Source: a virus | DNA: 48,346 nucleotides | IMG/VR virus record: IMGVR_UViG_3300032333_000120 | Span: 1 to 48,346 of that record | Strand: one strand, 5' to 3' | Shown: positions 8,963-20,300 of the stretch, one piece after another | Numbering within the stretch: position 1 is the stretch's first letter | Layout: each line of letters begins with the position of its first letter | Made by a program: the position numbers and the translations under genes | Notes under the pieces: model-generated | Told to the model about the DNA's origin: nothing | Databases searched by the model: none | Seen by the model: the letters and a program-made list of their open reading frames with translations, nothing else

Positions 8963-9849
8963 TGCCTGACCCAAATCCAGAACTTTACCCGCCATACGCC
9001 AATCAGACGTATGTAAAGGTCCACGACATGAATACCTATGGCGTAACTGCCACTGGGTATGCCGTCAAAACGATAGCCAATTGGCTTAGTGTCAACGGCG
9101 GACCCTTTCAGGACACATACGTAAGCGGACCAGACTACACCGACAAGGCTAAGTATCAGGTTTTCGATGGCCTTATTGGGTTGGTATGGGTAAAGAACTC
9201 CAGTACGCCATACGTAAGGGTTTCTAGCGGTGCTGGAGTGCCACTGGCATTTGACAGCATGTCGAAGGCTTCAGCCGCCATTCAGAACCTTCCAGCAGTT
9301 GCGGATGGAAAGTATTCCTTCTGGGGCAGGAACCCTAGGTTCGAGATGGCTCAGGCTCTTGACGCCTACAAGCAAAACGCCGATGAATTTGCATCAGTTG
9401 ATGCACAGATTACGGCTGGCCTTACGGCTAGGAATGTAACTAACGCCAACTCGATTTACAACTACGTCGCAGGAAAGGTAATCAATCAGGACTCCAATCA
9501 GCAATACGTGCTTGGACTTTCTGCGGCCTCTGGTGGCGGTCAGAATACTACTTATTTGGCTAACTCCCTGTCGGCCACCCAACTGCAAAGCATCGCTGAG
9601 AACGCCTTCAAGGAGGCATCCTCTACGCCGATTGTTAGTCCGTTTGAGTCTCCGCTTATCGCTGAAGCCCACTCTCAGGCCGTCGAAGCCAAAAACGCTG
9701 GAGAAATCCGTGACCAGCAAATCAGGCAGTCTATTTCCTCTGCCCAAGGCGTACTTGATGCACTTAGGGCAACGAGCACGTCTGAGCCAGACTACGCATC
9801 CATTATCGTCGGTGCCTACGGACAACTCGGGGCCGCAAGACAAACTTAA
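8962..9849 (+). CDS. virion-region hypothetical protein
   Basis: 295 residues. The first ~120 are strand-rich with Tyr/Pro. The second half is Ala/Asn/Gln-rich and helical (about 130-295) and contains likely coiled-coil stretches. There is no signal peptide or membrane helix. It begins at the overlap with the nozzle-like gene and ends 2 bases before the next start. It could be a tail or internal head protein; I do not recognise the family. Confidence 0.7.
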   Translation: MPDPNPELYPPYANQTYVKVHDMNTYGVTATGYAVKTIANWLSVNGGPFQDTYVSGPDYTDKAKYQVFDGLIGLVWVKNSSTPYVRVSSGAGVPLAFDSMSKASAAIQNLPAVADGKYSFWGRNPRFEMAQALDAYKQNADEFASVDAQITAGLTARNVTNANSIYNYVAGKVINQDSNQQYVLGLSAASGGGQNTTYLANSLSATQLQSIAENAFKEASSTPIVSPFESPLIAEAHSQAVEAKNAGEIRDQQIRQSISSAQGVLDALRATSTSEPDYASIIVGAYGQLGAARQT

Positions 9850-9851
9850 TT

Positions 9852-10460
9852 ATGGACTATCAATATCTAGGAGGCGGTCAGGAAGGCAACAGGTCTTCCG
9901 TTGGTCAGGCACTAGGCCAGACCTATTCCCCGCTTGAGAACATGCAAAAGATGAGCCAAGAGTTCGTCCAGCAAGGACTGAACAACGCTGGCTCGATGGC
10001 TAGGACCAATGCCGAAATCAGTGCTAGGTCTTGGGAGGCACAGACCAATCGAAACGATGAACGCCGTCAGGCTTACGACGAAAAACAAAAACTCCGTAAG
10101 CAACAGTTGGGTTATCTTGGAGAACTGCTCGCTGAACAGGAAGCACTTGTCGATGCGGCGGCGGACTCTGGCGACGAAGAACAGATTCGTCGCATCCCAG
10201 AAGTTCAGGCCAACATCGAACGCATCAGGAAAATGCTTTCTGCCCCAACCGATTTCAACACCCTTGAGGGCGTCCTCAAAAGGAACGTTGACCGACAGTC
10301 CCTTGAGGCGGAAACCGCTGGCAACAGGGGTGCACTAAGGAAGCCACAAGAGGGCTCTTCTGACACTCCTACGCAAAAGCCAGAAGAAAAGGGCAAGAAG
10401 AAGGATGACGGAACTAGGCTTAAGCCATCCGCACGTGCACCAATCTCACTAGACTCTTAA
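9852..10460 (+). CDS. coiled-coil internal virion protein (candidate)
   Basis: 202 residues. A Gly/Gln-rich N-terminus is followed by a long charged helical/coiled-coil region (about 45-145) and a disordered Lys/Pro/Ser C-terminus (about 155-202). This composition, and its place as the first of a set of non-globular proteins before the giant gene, resembles internal core proteins ejected with podovirus DNA (T7 gp14-16 region). Function is inferred from position only. Confidence 0.6.
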   Translation: MDYQYLGGGQEGNRSSVGQALGQTYSPLENMQKMSQEFVQQGLNNAGSMARTNAEISARSWEAQTNRNDERRQAYDEKQKLRKQQLGYLGELLAEQEALVDAAADSGDEEQIRRIPEVQANIERIRKMLSAPTDFNTLEGVLKRNVDRQSLEAETAGNRGALRKPQEGSSDTPTQKPEEKGKKKDDGTRLKPSARAPISLDS

Positions 10461-10463
10461 ACC

Positions 10464-11546
10464 ATGGGAAAAAAACTCGTAATCACTCCCCCCGTCACTC
10501 CAGTACGTGGGGCCGCTGGAAGCGGAAGGCCAACCCCCGTTCCAGCACCAACTGGGTTCCCTCCAATTCCAACCAAGAAGGGACCTAGGACTCAAGTAGG
10601 CCCTGTCTCGACCCCACGGCCATCGTCAGGCGGTACGGGGCCTGCTCCTACACGGCCCCCTGTGACTCCAGCACCAAAGCCAGCAGGGCCAATTCCCGTT
10701 CCGAAGAAAAAGAAGGCTCCAAAGAAGACTGGAAAGCCAGCACCGACTGGAAAGCCAGCACCGACTGCCAAGCCGAAGAAAACGGCAAAGCCTAAGCCTA
10801 CGCCCACGCCTACGCCTGCGACCAAGCCAGCAAAGACGGCTAAGAAGACGGCTAAGAAGACGGCTAAGACTGCCCTAGGAAACAGGATGACGAAGACGCC
10901 ACCCGCTGGCGACAACTTCCTGACCAAGTTCGGACCTTGGGGCCTTGGCCTTTACGGACTGTACAAGGCTTATCAGGGCCTGACGGCCACTAATCCATCG
11001 CTAGACGCTACGATGAAGCGTGGAACTGTTGCTACCACCGATGGCGTTACTCCGAGTGGTTCTTCTGGTTCTGGCCCAAGTCCCACCTCCTCTGGTGGCG
11101 GTGGCAGTACTGGCTCGAACATGACCACTCCAGACCAAGTGAAGAAGAACCTTGAGATGTACCCTAACTCTTCTGGCTACAACTGGGGTGCTGTCGATAC
11201 TAGGGGGCAGTACAGGCAAGGTTCTGGAGTTAACATCGACTATCAGTCCGCACTTGGACCAGACGGAGTTCCGATTGCACAACGTCAGGCTGAGTACTTC
11301 AACCAGCGTGGAATGGCGACCGCCGCCCAGAATGATTTGGATATCAACTCTCAACTCATGGATAGGACGAGCCCTCTCTATCGTGCCTACGACAGAATGA
11401 CCAACGGCCAATTAACGCAGTTCAGGCTTGGCAATGAAGAATCTCAAGCGACTTATGATGCTAACGTAAGGGAAGCCGAAGAACGCTCTAAGGAACGGAT
11501 GAGGCTAGCAGAGCAGGCTCGTCAGGCCGCTAAAAACGCACGCTAA
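10464..11546 (+). CDS. Lys/Pro/Ala-rich H1-like virion protein
   Basis: 360 residues. Residues about 1-78 are Pro/Gly/Thr-rich. Residues about 79-140 are a Lys/Pro/Ala/Thr tract resembling the tails of histone H1 or bacterial Hc1-type proteins. A hydrophobic Gly/Tyr/Leu segment follows (about 152-176) that could enter a membrane, then Ser/Gly linkers and a charged helical C-terminus. The tract is built from short tandem DNA repeats at 10731-10766 and 10835-10870. A DNA-binding internal protein that is packaged and ejected is plausible, but no family was recognised. Confidence 0.65.
   Translation: MGKKLVITPPVTPVRGAAGSGRPTPVPAPTGFPPIPTKKGPRTQVGPVSTPRPSSGGTGPAPTRPPVTPAPKPAGPIPVPKKKKAPKKTGKPAPTGKPAPTAKPKKTAKPKPTPTPTPATKPAKTAKKTAKKTAKTALGNRMTKTPPAGDNFLTKFGPWGLGLYGLYKAYQGLTATNPSLDATMKRGTVATTDGVTPSGSSGSGPSPTSSGGGGSTGSNMTTPDQVKKNLEMYPNSSGYNWGAVDTRGQYRQGSGVNIDYQSALGPDGVPIAQRQAEYFNQRGMATAAQNDLDINSQLMDRTSPLYRAYDRMTNGQLTQFRLGNEESQATYDANVREAEERSKERMRLAEQARQAAKNAR
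10731..10766 (+). repeat. 18-bp tandem repeat x2 in the H1-like tract
   Basis: Two adjacent perfect copies of an 18-base unit, each encoding Gly-Lys-Pro-Ala-Pro-Thr. They sit in frame and lengthen the basic Pro/Lys tract. Confidence 0.9.
10835..10870 (+). repeat. 12-bp tandem repeat x3 in the H1-like tract
   Basis: Three adjacent perfect copies of GACGGCTAAGAA, encoding Lys-Thr-Ala-Lys units. This is a likely site of copy-number variation between related phages. Confidence 0.9.
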
Positions 11547-12652
11547 TGGAATCTGGGCAAGAAAACGTCAGGCCAGTCATGGGTCCGAACGACAGGCCCA
11601 TGAGTCAGAGGCAATGGGACAGGAGACTGGACCAGTACATGGCGGACGACCAGAACGGCTATCCAAGGCAAAACTACCCTAATGAACTAAAGAGGGCGGA
11701 CATCGACCCTAACAACTTTAGGCCATTCAGGTATGACGTAGCCGACAGGGGTGTTGATGCTGTCTATGGCACTGCCATGGGGGAAGCCCAAGACCAATGG
11801 AACGCCATTAAGGGTGACGCACGGGGCGTGGGGTTCGCTGGTGGCTATCAGGCACTATCTTTGACGGACGAGTTGATGCGTTCTGGTCAATCCATCAGGG
11901 ATTACGGCCTTAAATCTACTCTGACTGGTAAAGGAAATCTTAGCGGATTCAGAGACCCAGTTCTAACAAAGGCTGGAAGTAAGGCCGTTAACCCTAGGCT
12001 TGTTGATAAATTTATCCCAGAAGGCAAAGTGCTTGGCGTCGATGTTGCCAAAATGGCAGGAAGGCAGGGAATCACCACCAATCAGGCAATTGCCAGAGGA
12101 ATGGTAGACAAGGCACCAAGCGTACTTTCTAAACTTAAGGCACAGCCAGTGAACGCTGGATTCGCCGCACTTAACGTCGGAACCGCCGCCGCTGACGCCT
12201 ACAAGGAACTTTCTGGAACGAACTACAACCCTTTCCTTCTTTTTACCGAGGCTGGAAGGCAACAGTTTGGCGAAACAGAATACGAGGTGGATGAATTCGG
12301 AAACGCAATCATCGGCCCAGACGGACAGCCGATAGCGGTAAAAGGCCGACGTGGAAAGGCACACGACAACAGGGCACTTGGTGCCTTGGAAGCATTCGGA
12401 AACACTCTTGCCTCTGGAGGGTACGACGCCTTCAGGGCCAATAGCGGTTTTGCCGACATGGCGGAAATGGTCGGACTCGGTGGCCAGTGGAGCAGGGATG
12501 CGAAACGTAACGCCCGTGAGTACGTCGCACAGCGTGGAGGTGCCGTTGACGCAGACCCATTGAATGTTGGCAAACTTGCCGAATGGGTGACCACTCAGGC
12601 GTTCAACTTTTTTGACGGAGACAACAACCAGCCAAGGAACGTTAATCCTTAA
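11546..12652 (+). CDS. internal virion protein candidate
   Basis: 368 residues. The N-terminus is rich in Arg, Asp and Pro. The middle (about 80-240) is Gly/Ala-rich helical, followed by a strand segment with D-E-F-G-N-x-I-x-G-x-D-G-x-P near 250. It starts on the overlapping stop/start of the previous gene (TAATG). It belongs to the block of virion-associated genes before the giant gene. I do not recognise it. Confidence 0.6.
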   Translation: MESGQENVRPVMGPNDRPMSQRQWDRRLDQYMADDQNGYPRQNYPNELKRADIDPNNFRPFRYDVADRGVDAVYGTAMGEAQDQWNAIKGDARGVGFAGGYQALSLTDELMRSGQSIRDYGLKSTLTGKGNLSGFRDPVLTKAGSKAVNPRLVDKFIPEGKVLGVDVAKMAGRQGITTNQAIARGMVDKAPSVLSKLKAQPVNAGFAALNVGTAAADAYKELSGTNYNPFLLFTEAGRQQFGETEYEVDEFGNAIIGPDGQPIAVKGRRGKAHDNRALGALEAFGNTLASGGYDAFRANSGFADMAEMVGLGGQWSRDAKRNAREYVAQRGGAVDADPLNVGKLAEWVTTQAFNFFDGDNNQPRNVNP

Positions 12653-12669
12653 AAACTTTAATCACTAAA

Positions 12670-13431
12670 ATGGCTAAGAAAATCACTACTAAGAAACTTC
12701 CTAAGACTCCTAAGAAAAAGTTTGGAGAAAGGGCATACACCCTTGGCCAACAATTTGGAGAAAAGGGAGGCGAATGGGGTGCCAACATTGGCTCTGGTGC
12801 AATTGGATTCCCCACTGGATTCGTCAATTCCATCGGGACCCGCCTTGGCAACATTGGCGGAATGGGGCTTGGCAAATACACAGGTCCAATGGCTGAATTT
12901 GGCTCGCTCGCCTATCTGATGAACAAGTTTGGGCCATCTATTGGCAGTGGAGTCGGTGGCATGCTAGAGTCCGACGAATCCAAGAAGATGAGGGTTCAGA
13001 CCGAGGCGGACAAGAAGTACAAAGAGAAGATTTCCGAAAGCATCCTTAACGGCACTGACTCATTCCTTGAAAACGACTTGGATACCGCAGACCAGAATCA
13101 GGACGCTGGCTGGAGGGAAACTATCGCTGGCATTGACCAGAAGAAGTATGAAGAGGTGGCTTCAAAGGCACTTAAGGATGAAGACCCTCAGGCAATCTGG
13201 AATTTCGTGGTAAGGGAAGCCCGTGCAAAGGGTAAGAAGATTAACATGTCCAAGCCAGTCTATCTCCCAAATACGTTTACCAAGGGCGGTCGAAAGTATG
13301 CTTACGCCATCGACCCAAGCCAGAAGGACGACAATGGAAAGAGGACTCTGAAACTCATCCCAATCCCGATTGGCGGTAGGCCGTTCGAGGAGCCAGAAGA
13401 CGCTGAAGAAGTCGGAGGCACCGAGGAATAA
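12670..13431 (+). CDS. Gly-rich basic internal virion protein candidate
   Basis: 253 residues. The N-terminal 20 residues are Lys/Thr-rich. Residues about 25-100 are dominated by Gly with evenly spaced hydrophobics, a glycine-zipper-like pattern that can insert into membranes. The rest is charged and helical with an acidic end. A 17-base A/T-rich leader precedes it. An ejected, membrane-interacting core protein is a reasonable guess. Confidence 0.6.
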   Translation: MAKKITTKKLPKTPKKKFGERAYTLGQQFGEKGGEWGANIGSGAIGFPTGFVNSIGTRLGNIGGMGLGKYTGPMAEFGSLAYLMNKFGPSIGSGVGGMLESDESKKMRVQTEADKKYKEKISESILNGTDSFLENDLDTADQNQDAGWRETIAGIDQKKYEEVASKALKDEDPQAIWNFVVREARAKGKKINMSKPVYLPNTFTKGGRKYAYAIDPSQKDDNGKRTLKLIPIPIGGRPFEEPEDAEEVGGTEE

Positions 13432-13433
13432 TC

Positions 13434-14378
13434 ATGGACGAAGAAATGTACCCAGAGCAGGAACAGGAGCAGGAACAGGAACAGCCCAGCCCCATGTCCA
13501 GCATGGCTGGGATGGTCAGGCAACAGTCCATGACGGAAGCCCAGCAGAATGTCTCCATGGGCTTTAGCCCTTGGGCTCACATCGGAAAGAACTCCGAGAC
13601 GGCACAATTGCAAAAGGCTAGGGCTAGGGGCATGGGTATGTCCGCCCCGCAGGCTCCAGACCCTAGGGTCAGGGATGCACAGTTCTATGCTGGCCTTGGT
13701 GACTATGGTGCAGTCGAGGCCCTCATGAAGAGCAAGGGTGGTGCCATCTTTCAGATGAATGAAGAGGTGGAACTCGATGACGTCGATGAACAGGGAAAGG
13801 TTTACAAGCGTAAGTACTCCCTAGGCCCAAAAGGCACCTATTCGGTGACTGGTCAGGACGGCAAAAGGGTCAACGTACCAGCCTCCATGCTCGCCCGAAA
13901 GGCTGGCGTTGGCTCCATCCCGTTTAAGGGCGGAGACGAGGCGGCTAGGAACTACAGGGGAACCCTGTCTAAACTTGCCAAAATGAACAGGGAGTTGGCC
14001 CAACTTGAGTCCCTGTATCGAAAGAATTCATACCTAAGCAGTCTAGACCCATCCGAAGACGCCGCCATGGCTAGGATGCTCGAGTCCAGCATCAAGACCG
14101 ACTACCTAGCCCTCATGAAGGACATGAAGGGCATGGGAGGTTCAGTGTCCGATAACGACATGGCCATTGCCTCTCACATGGTTCCTCAGCGAGCCACGTC
14201 GGCAATCACTAGGCTTGGTGGAAACGAACTTGCTATCCTGCGTAACGTAAGGGAAAGTGCGATGCGGAAGGCGATGGAGGTAGGCGAAATGAATGGGCTT
14301 GTGCTCATGGATTCTACCCCGAAAGCCCGAATCAACCAACATTTCCAAAAAGGCGTTATCGACACCCAGCCCCAATGA
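13434..14378 (+). CDS. virion-region protein before the giant gene
   Basis: 314 residues. A Glu/Gln repeat opens the protein (about 7-18). A disordered Met/Gln-rich stretch follows, then a strand-rich block (about 105-150) and a helical C-terminal half with coiled-coil character (about 175-290). The stop overlaps the giant gene start (ATGA at 14375-14378), so expression of the two is probably coupled. It may act as a partner or chaperone of the giant protein; this is inferred from coupling alone. Confidence 0.6.
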   Translation: MDEEMYPEQEQEQEQEQPSPMSSMAGMVRQQSMTEAQQNVSMGFSPWAHIGKNSETAQLQKARARGMGMSAPQAPDPRVRDAQFYAGLGDYGAVEALMKSKGGAIFQMNEEVELDDVDEQGKVYKRKYSLGPKGTYSVTGQDGKRVNVPASMLARKAGVGSIPFKGGDEAARNYRGTLSKLAKMNRELAQLESLYRKNSYLSSLDPSEDAAMARMLESSIKTDYLALMKDMKGMGGSVSDNDMAIASHMVPQRATSAITRLGGNELAILRNVRESAMRKAMEVGEMNGLVLMDSTPKARINQHFQKGVIDTQPQ

Positions 14379-17300
14379 TTAACGAACAGGATGGCCAAAA
14401 TGAACAAGAGCAGATTGACCCGCAGACGCTAGATTTAGCGGTCAATCAGGCCATGACTGACGGGCTGAGGCTCGCCTATCAGCCAGACGAACAGGAAGTC
14501 CAGCAGGCTGAAGGCGACTTTAGCGGGAACGAACCAACCCCAGACGAGGTTTGGGAGTATTTTGCTACCAATAGGTACAAGACCTTCGACAAAACCACCG
14601 CCGAGGGCAGGAGGCTTTACGAACTTTTCAAGATAGCCAATAAAGAGAGGAACGATTTCACCCTCAATCAGGTGAAGGAAATGGCCAACATCGTGGCCAA
14701 GGTTCCTTTCGACATCGCAAGCGGTCTTATCAGGAGCCCACTAAAGGCACCAGTGTCCGCACTGGACGGCATGGCCCGAGACCTGCGTGACCTTTACGGA
14801 ATTTTGGCACAGTCCGAAGACCCAGACTCTGTTCTGTTTAGGTTCAAGGACCACATCCTTGGCACTGGCACCATCGAAGACCAGATTGACCAGTTCAACG
14901 AGGCTAGGTGGTTCAACAATCGTTCCACTGAACTCGAAGAGGGCAGGGCCACTGTGCTTGAGGACTGGGTTCCAAATGATTACAAGGGATTCGTAAAAAG
15001 CCTGATTGACCCGAAGTTGGCTAACGCCCTCTCCTACATCGGTCTCGAAACTCCTCACCTGCTACTCGGTGCTGTCAGGAATTCTGGCAGGAAGGCTATC
15101 GCCGATTCGGTCAAGTCGTACAAGGGCTCCGTGCTCGGCAAGGTTGCACAGGAAGAATTTGAAAAGGAAGCCGCCAGCACGCTCGGCTCCATCACCACGA
15201 CTTGGAGGGAGACCTATGACGGAGTGGCGAACCGAATGAAGGAATACTCCATGCGTGCACTTGGTAGCACCATGGCTGGAACCGCCGATGCAGTCGCAAA
15301 ACCATTTACCTATGTTCAACAAAAGATTGCCCAAGGTTCGACTGCCATCGCCGAAACCGCTGGCTCAAATCCGACAGTCCTCCGTAACGCCGCCCAAACT
15401 GCTCTTGCCGACGCTGGAGAAAGGACAATCGGCGAAGGGCTCACCCTTTCGCCCATTCGTTCAACGATTTTCTCGCTTGGTGTAAAGCCACTTGCGGAAT
15501 ACGTCAGCGTTCTAGGAAACGAAATCGTGGACTACGCCAACGGCGTTGTTCAGGTTAAGTCGCAGAACATGGGCATGGGCATGCTTGAACGCCTTGCCTC
15601 TAAGAATGGTAGCAGGGTTCCGATGAGTGCTGAGGCACTTGCCGTAGCCAAGTTCACTAACGTCGTAGTTGGATGGCCAGCGTCCATGGCTGTTCCAGTG
15701 CTACAGAGGGCCGTCGGCGACGCCGCCTTCATGGGAACGCTTGGATACCTGTCGGCACGTGGTGCTGGTGCGGCCAGTGGCGTAGGTATCGGTTTCGCTT
15801 GGGGTGGCCTCTCTGGTAGCCTTAGGCACGTCCATAACGTTTACAGCCAGAATCAGGGCCATCTCTACATGATTGAGAATTTCGACAATTCTCAGATTAA
15901 CATGATTGAGGCCAAGAGCCCAGACAACGCCAAGCACATCAGGGCTACGCTCAAGGCCGTCGATGCCATGGGCGACAACAGAATCAGTGCCACCATGAGG
16001 GCTGTATTCTCGCAGTCATTCACCGCCAATCCAGAGGGTCAGTACAGGTTTGGCACCAGAGAAGCCCTCATTAAGGAATTCGGGCCAGACCAAGCCATCT
16101 TGAGCCTCCCGCCCAACATCATGGGAGTTGAGAATCTCAAACTCACCAAGAATGGGGCACCGATGAAAATCCAGTGGATTAATTCATCTGCGGCCACTCC
16201 AGAGACCATCGCCCACGAACTTGCACACGGACACCTCACTTCGATTTTCGAAAAGGATGCCGACTCTGTTGAAATCGTAAAACAGTTCTTTGGTAGCGAA
16301 AAGGATGGTGGCGTAATCAGCGATGAGGCCATGGCCCATCTTTATGCCGATTACTACATCAGGCAGAAACTTCCTCAGGACGCACAGAATCCTAAGAACT
16401 TTGCATCCATCCTCAAGAACATGAGGGGCGTGATTGAAAGCATGCGTAAGGAGCAGGGCGGTAGCATTTCCTTCTTCGATAGGATGGTTACTGGGCCAGA
16501 CGGAACCATGGTTCCAGAGGCACTTAATAACTACGGAGGCGTTCTTTACAGCCTAGTCCAAGAGGCCTTTGCGTATTCGTACTCGAATAGCATCCTGAAC
16601 AAGAGCCCAGACTACTTCCTCAGGAATCCAGAGTCTAGGAGCCTCAGGGCTAGCCTTGAGAACCTATACATGCTTCACACCCAAAGGGCTGTAGCAAAAA
16701 TCGAGCAGGCTGGAGTTCTCATTAAGCCATACAACCCGAAGGACAAGAATCCTAGGTTTACTTCTTTCATGTGGGAGGACGGAAGGTATCTCCACATCCC
16801 TCTCCTCGATGCTTGGACCCAGCGTATCATGACGCAGGCAATGAGGCACGGAGACATCAACGTGTCGCTGATGAGCCCAGAAAGGGCTGAGGCATACTTC
16901 AGGCAGACTGGCAAAGATAGGTTCGCAAACTCCGTCAAGGGCGGAAAGGCGATGAAGGGCAAGGCTGAGGTCGATGAAATCATCACCCGCAATACCGAGA
17001 AAATCGTCACCTCTCTGGACAGTCTTCCAGCGAACGAACAGCCCAAGTACAACGTTGACCAGAACGGCAACAGGACCTTGGACATGACCACTCTTAGCAA
17101 GAAGCAGTGGGATACCATCATCAACTCTGGTGCCTACAGCAAGTCCGAGATGGATGACCTTAGGGGTATCGTTGATATGGTCAGGAACACCCGTGCTGGA
17201 AAGCCAGTGTTCAACACCCTTATCGCCCAGTACCTAGGAAGGACGCATCAGGTCGTCATCGACGGACAGGTTAGGCGTCTCACTGGCAAGGACGTACCAG

Positions 17301-20300
17301 TTACCAATAGGCACTTCTCCCCGTACGCCATCGAACTCAGGTTCGATAAGTACGACGAGTATGGCAACCCGCTGAAGAAGCCTAAGGGCCATGTAACTAT
17401 CCATGCCGTTGACGTTCGTGTGCTCAACAGGCGTAGGATGAAGATGTGGCAAAGGTCTGACGTGCGTGCACTGTTCACCGATTTCGGTCACTACACTAGG
17501 ACGTTTGCTGACTACATGGACAACCTTTCTCAGGACGCATCCAGCAGGATGACTTCCGTCGATAGGTTCAAGCCAGAGTTCGGAGCCAACGCAGAAGCCG
17601 TCAGGGACATCATGTATGAAACCTTCGGCGGAAGAAAGCGTGTGGACGAATCCTACATCAACGCTCCTAAGTCTGGATACAGTGGCAATTCTGACGGACC
17701 TAACTATCCGTTCCACTCCCTCAGATTTGAACTGCTGGCCAACATCGAGAAACAGCCACACGTATTCCAAGAAACGTTTGGCAACAAACTTTCATACCTT
17801 CCTTACAACCACGTCAACGCATACGAGGGTGTAAGGCGTAACCTGATGGTTGGCGGATTTGTCGAATACCCAGTCGGTGAAAACGGCTCGTATTGGGCTA
17901 ATCACGTCGGACACGAAATCAGGAGAAGCGGTAGCAAGTTCACCCTCTTCAGCCCATTTGGCCTAGTACTTGGAGTATTTAAGACAGCCGAAAAGGCGTT
18001 CTCCTACGCCGAGCGTAGCCTTAAGAGCCTTCCTCAGGAGGAAGGTCGTGGTTTTGTGGGCACCGAACAGGGCCCAGCACAAGAAGGAGACTTGGAAATG
18101 AGGACGTCGGTAGGAGACGTCACCAGTCTCTCCACCAACATGATGATTGGCAGGGGCGGAATCTACGACGCCGAGGTCATGCTCGAAGATAATCCTAACT
18201 GGGAAAGGTTCTTGGATGACGTTCAGAATAGCAAGCATGACGCAATCCTCCACGGAAGGGATGACAACTGGCTTTTCAGGATGGCATCCATCAGGCTTGG
18301 CGATATCCTTACGGACAAGAGGCTCATTCAGGATTACCCGCATCTGGCGGATTACGAAATCGTATCTAGCCCACTTGGCGTCTTGCACGGAGGTTACGTC
18401 GAAGGTCAGTTCCCGTCCAGAAATAGCAACACGCTGTTCGCACTCCCTCAGTGGATGCTTGAGGGTGCCATGGCCAAAGGCCTAGAAAAGAGCCTCAAGT
18501 CACTGCTACAGGTAAGGCTTCAGGAACTGATGGCCTTCTCCGACGGAAACGTTGGCTCTGGCAAGTTGGCGTTCGCAGACGGAGACATCAGGTACATTGG
18601 AAACACCCATGTCATGGGTGTGATGAGCAGGCTGGACAATGAACTTCAGGCACTGAGGAAAGACAATCCAAACGCCACCCTCAAGGAAGTCCTTGAGAAC
18701 GAAGCCGTAAAGAACATCGAAGGAAATCTTACTACTGGATTCTGGGGATACTCCGTCACCACGTCGAAAAGGGGTGGAACCAAGGTTAAACTGGACGTTG
18801 TAAACCGAAAGTTCGGAAGCAGGTCTAAGAACGTATTCGGCCTAACTGAGGCGGAGCACGACATAATCACTGCACATTTCCTTTCCATCCTTGAATCGTT
18901 TAAGGGTAAGAGGAAGAACTCCTACGTCATTCAGGCACTGGGCTCTACCTTTGTATTCGTCAACCCAGACGTCCTTAAGATTCCACAAAACCTTGCTGGC
19001 ATTCTTGATAAGCCACTTCTCGTAAGCCCACAGTCGCAAAAGCAGGGCACATTCAGGGAAATCTACAACGACACGATGGCCATGGGCATGTCCATGTTCC
19101 ATCATGTCTCTAAGCAGGGCGACAGGAAGAGGGCCAACGCAACACAGCCACTCGACCTAATCGAGTCCATTTCCAATGCCAATGCCGTAGAGAACGGAAT
19201 GGTTGATAACGTAAGTCAGGACGTAAGCGGTGAAAACATTTTCTACGGAGACCCTAACGTTTCCGTCCAAACCGCCGTAGCACTGGAGGGAATCCAAGAC
19301 TATGCCATCATTAGCATTGGAGGCAACTTTGACCCGACGCCAAGAGAGACCGCAAAATCGCTTCCAGCGGCCAGCGTGATTACTCGCACGACTTCCTTTA
19401 GTGGGCTTGCTGGATGGACGAATAGAAAGCCTGCCGTCGGAGTCACAACCGAAACTAGGGTTCTTTCGCCATACTCCGCAACGGCGTCTCTTGGTGCGAA
19501 GAATAAGGGCATTCAGGTTTCCATCAACGCCATCATGGCTTCGAATGGCCTGTCCCCATACCTGTCTTCTGAGAACCTAAACCAGTACACCAATGGTAGC
19601 CTCTACAAGCACGTTAAGAACGGGGAGTTTTCTAAACTGTTTGCGTACCTTTATCAACAGGAGTTCCCAAATGAGTTCAAGCAACTCATGCAAAACGCAC
19701 AGGGGGGAGTTAATCCTTTCTCCGATTACAGAATCGTAAAGCGTATTGCTCAGGGCATTTTCAAGAAGGGCATCGAGTCCCCACGTGAGTATGCAATCTT
19801 CCAGTTCGCTACGGCACTGAACCAGATTCTCCTTGGCGAGGAGATGTTTGCTGGCACTGAAACTGGCCAGAAGGCTGTCGCAATTGCACAGGAAGACCTG
19901 AAACGTTCCTCTGGCACGCAGGCTGTTTCGATTAGCAATCTTCAGGCCAATGGATTCTATGACGGAAGGTACCTTGGTGCTGGCTCAGTCAATGAAGGCG
20001 TTGCCAGAATCCTGCTCATCGCAGAACGCATGGGCAAAGGAAACCTTGTGGACGCTGGGTACAGCAGTTTCGTAAGGTCCTACGAAGGCTCTGATGCCTC
20101 GGTCAAGCAGGCCGAATCCTTCACCAAGGCATTCAGCACCACCGCAGAATCCATCGACCAGATTCTCGTAGCGGCTGGATTCGACAAGACCAAGCCAATC
20201 AGCCCAGTGGCAGAAATCGGAAGCACCAACATGATGGTTGGTGGGTTCAAGGCCTCTCTGAGTGCGAACGAACAGATGCTTGAGGCCGCTGGCATGCTCA

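Noticed and set aside
17840-17857. NLMVGG at residue 1156 as a sixth processing motif
   Set aside because: Second residue differs and it lies inside what looks like a continuous strand-rich domain only 99 residues before copy 1; kept as a loose relative only.
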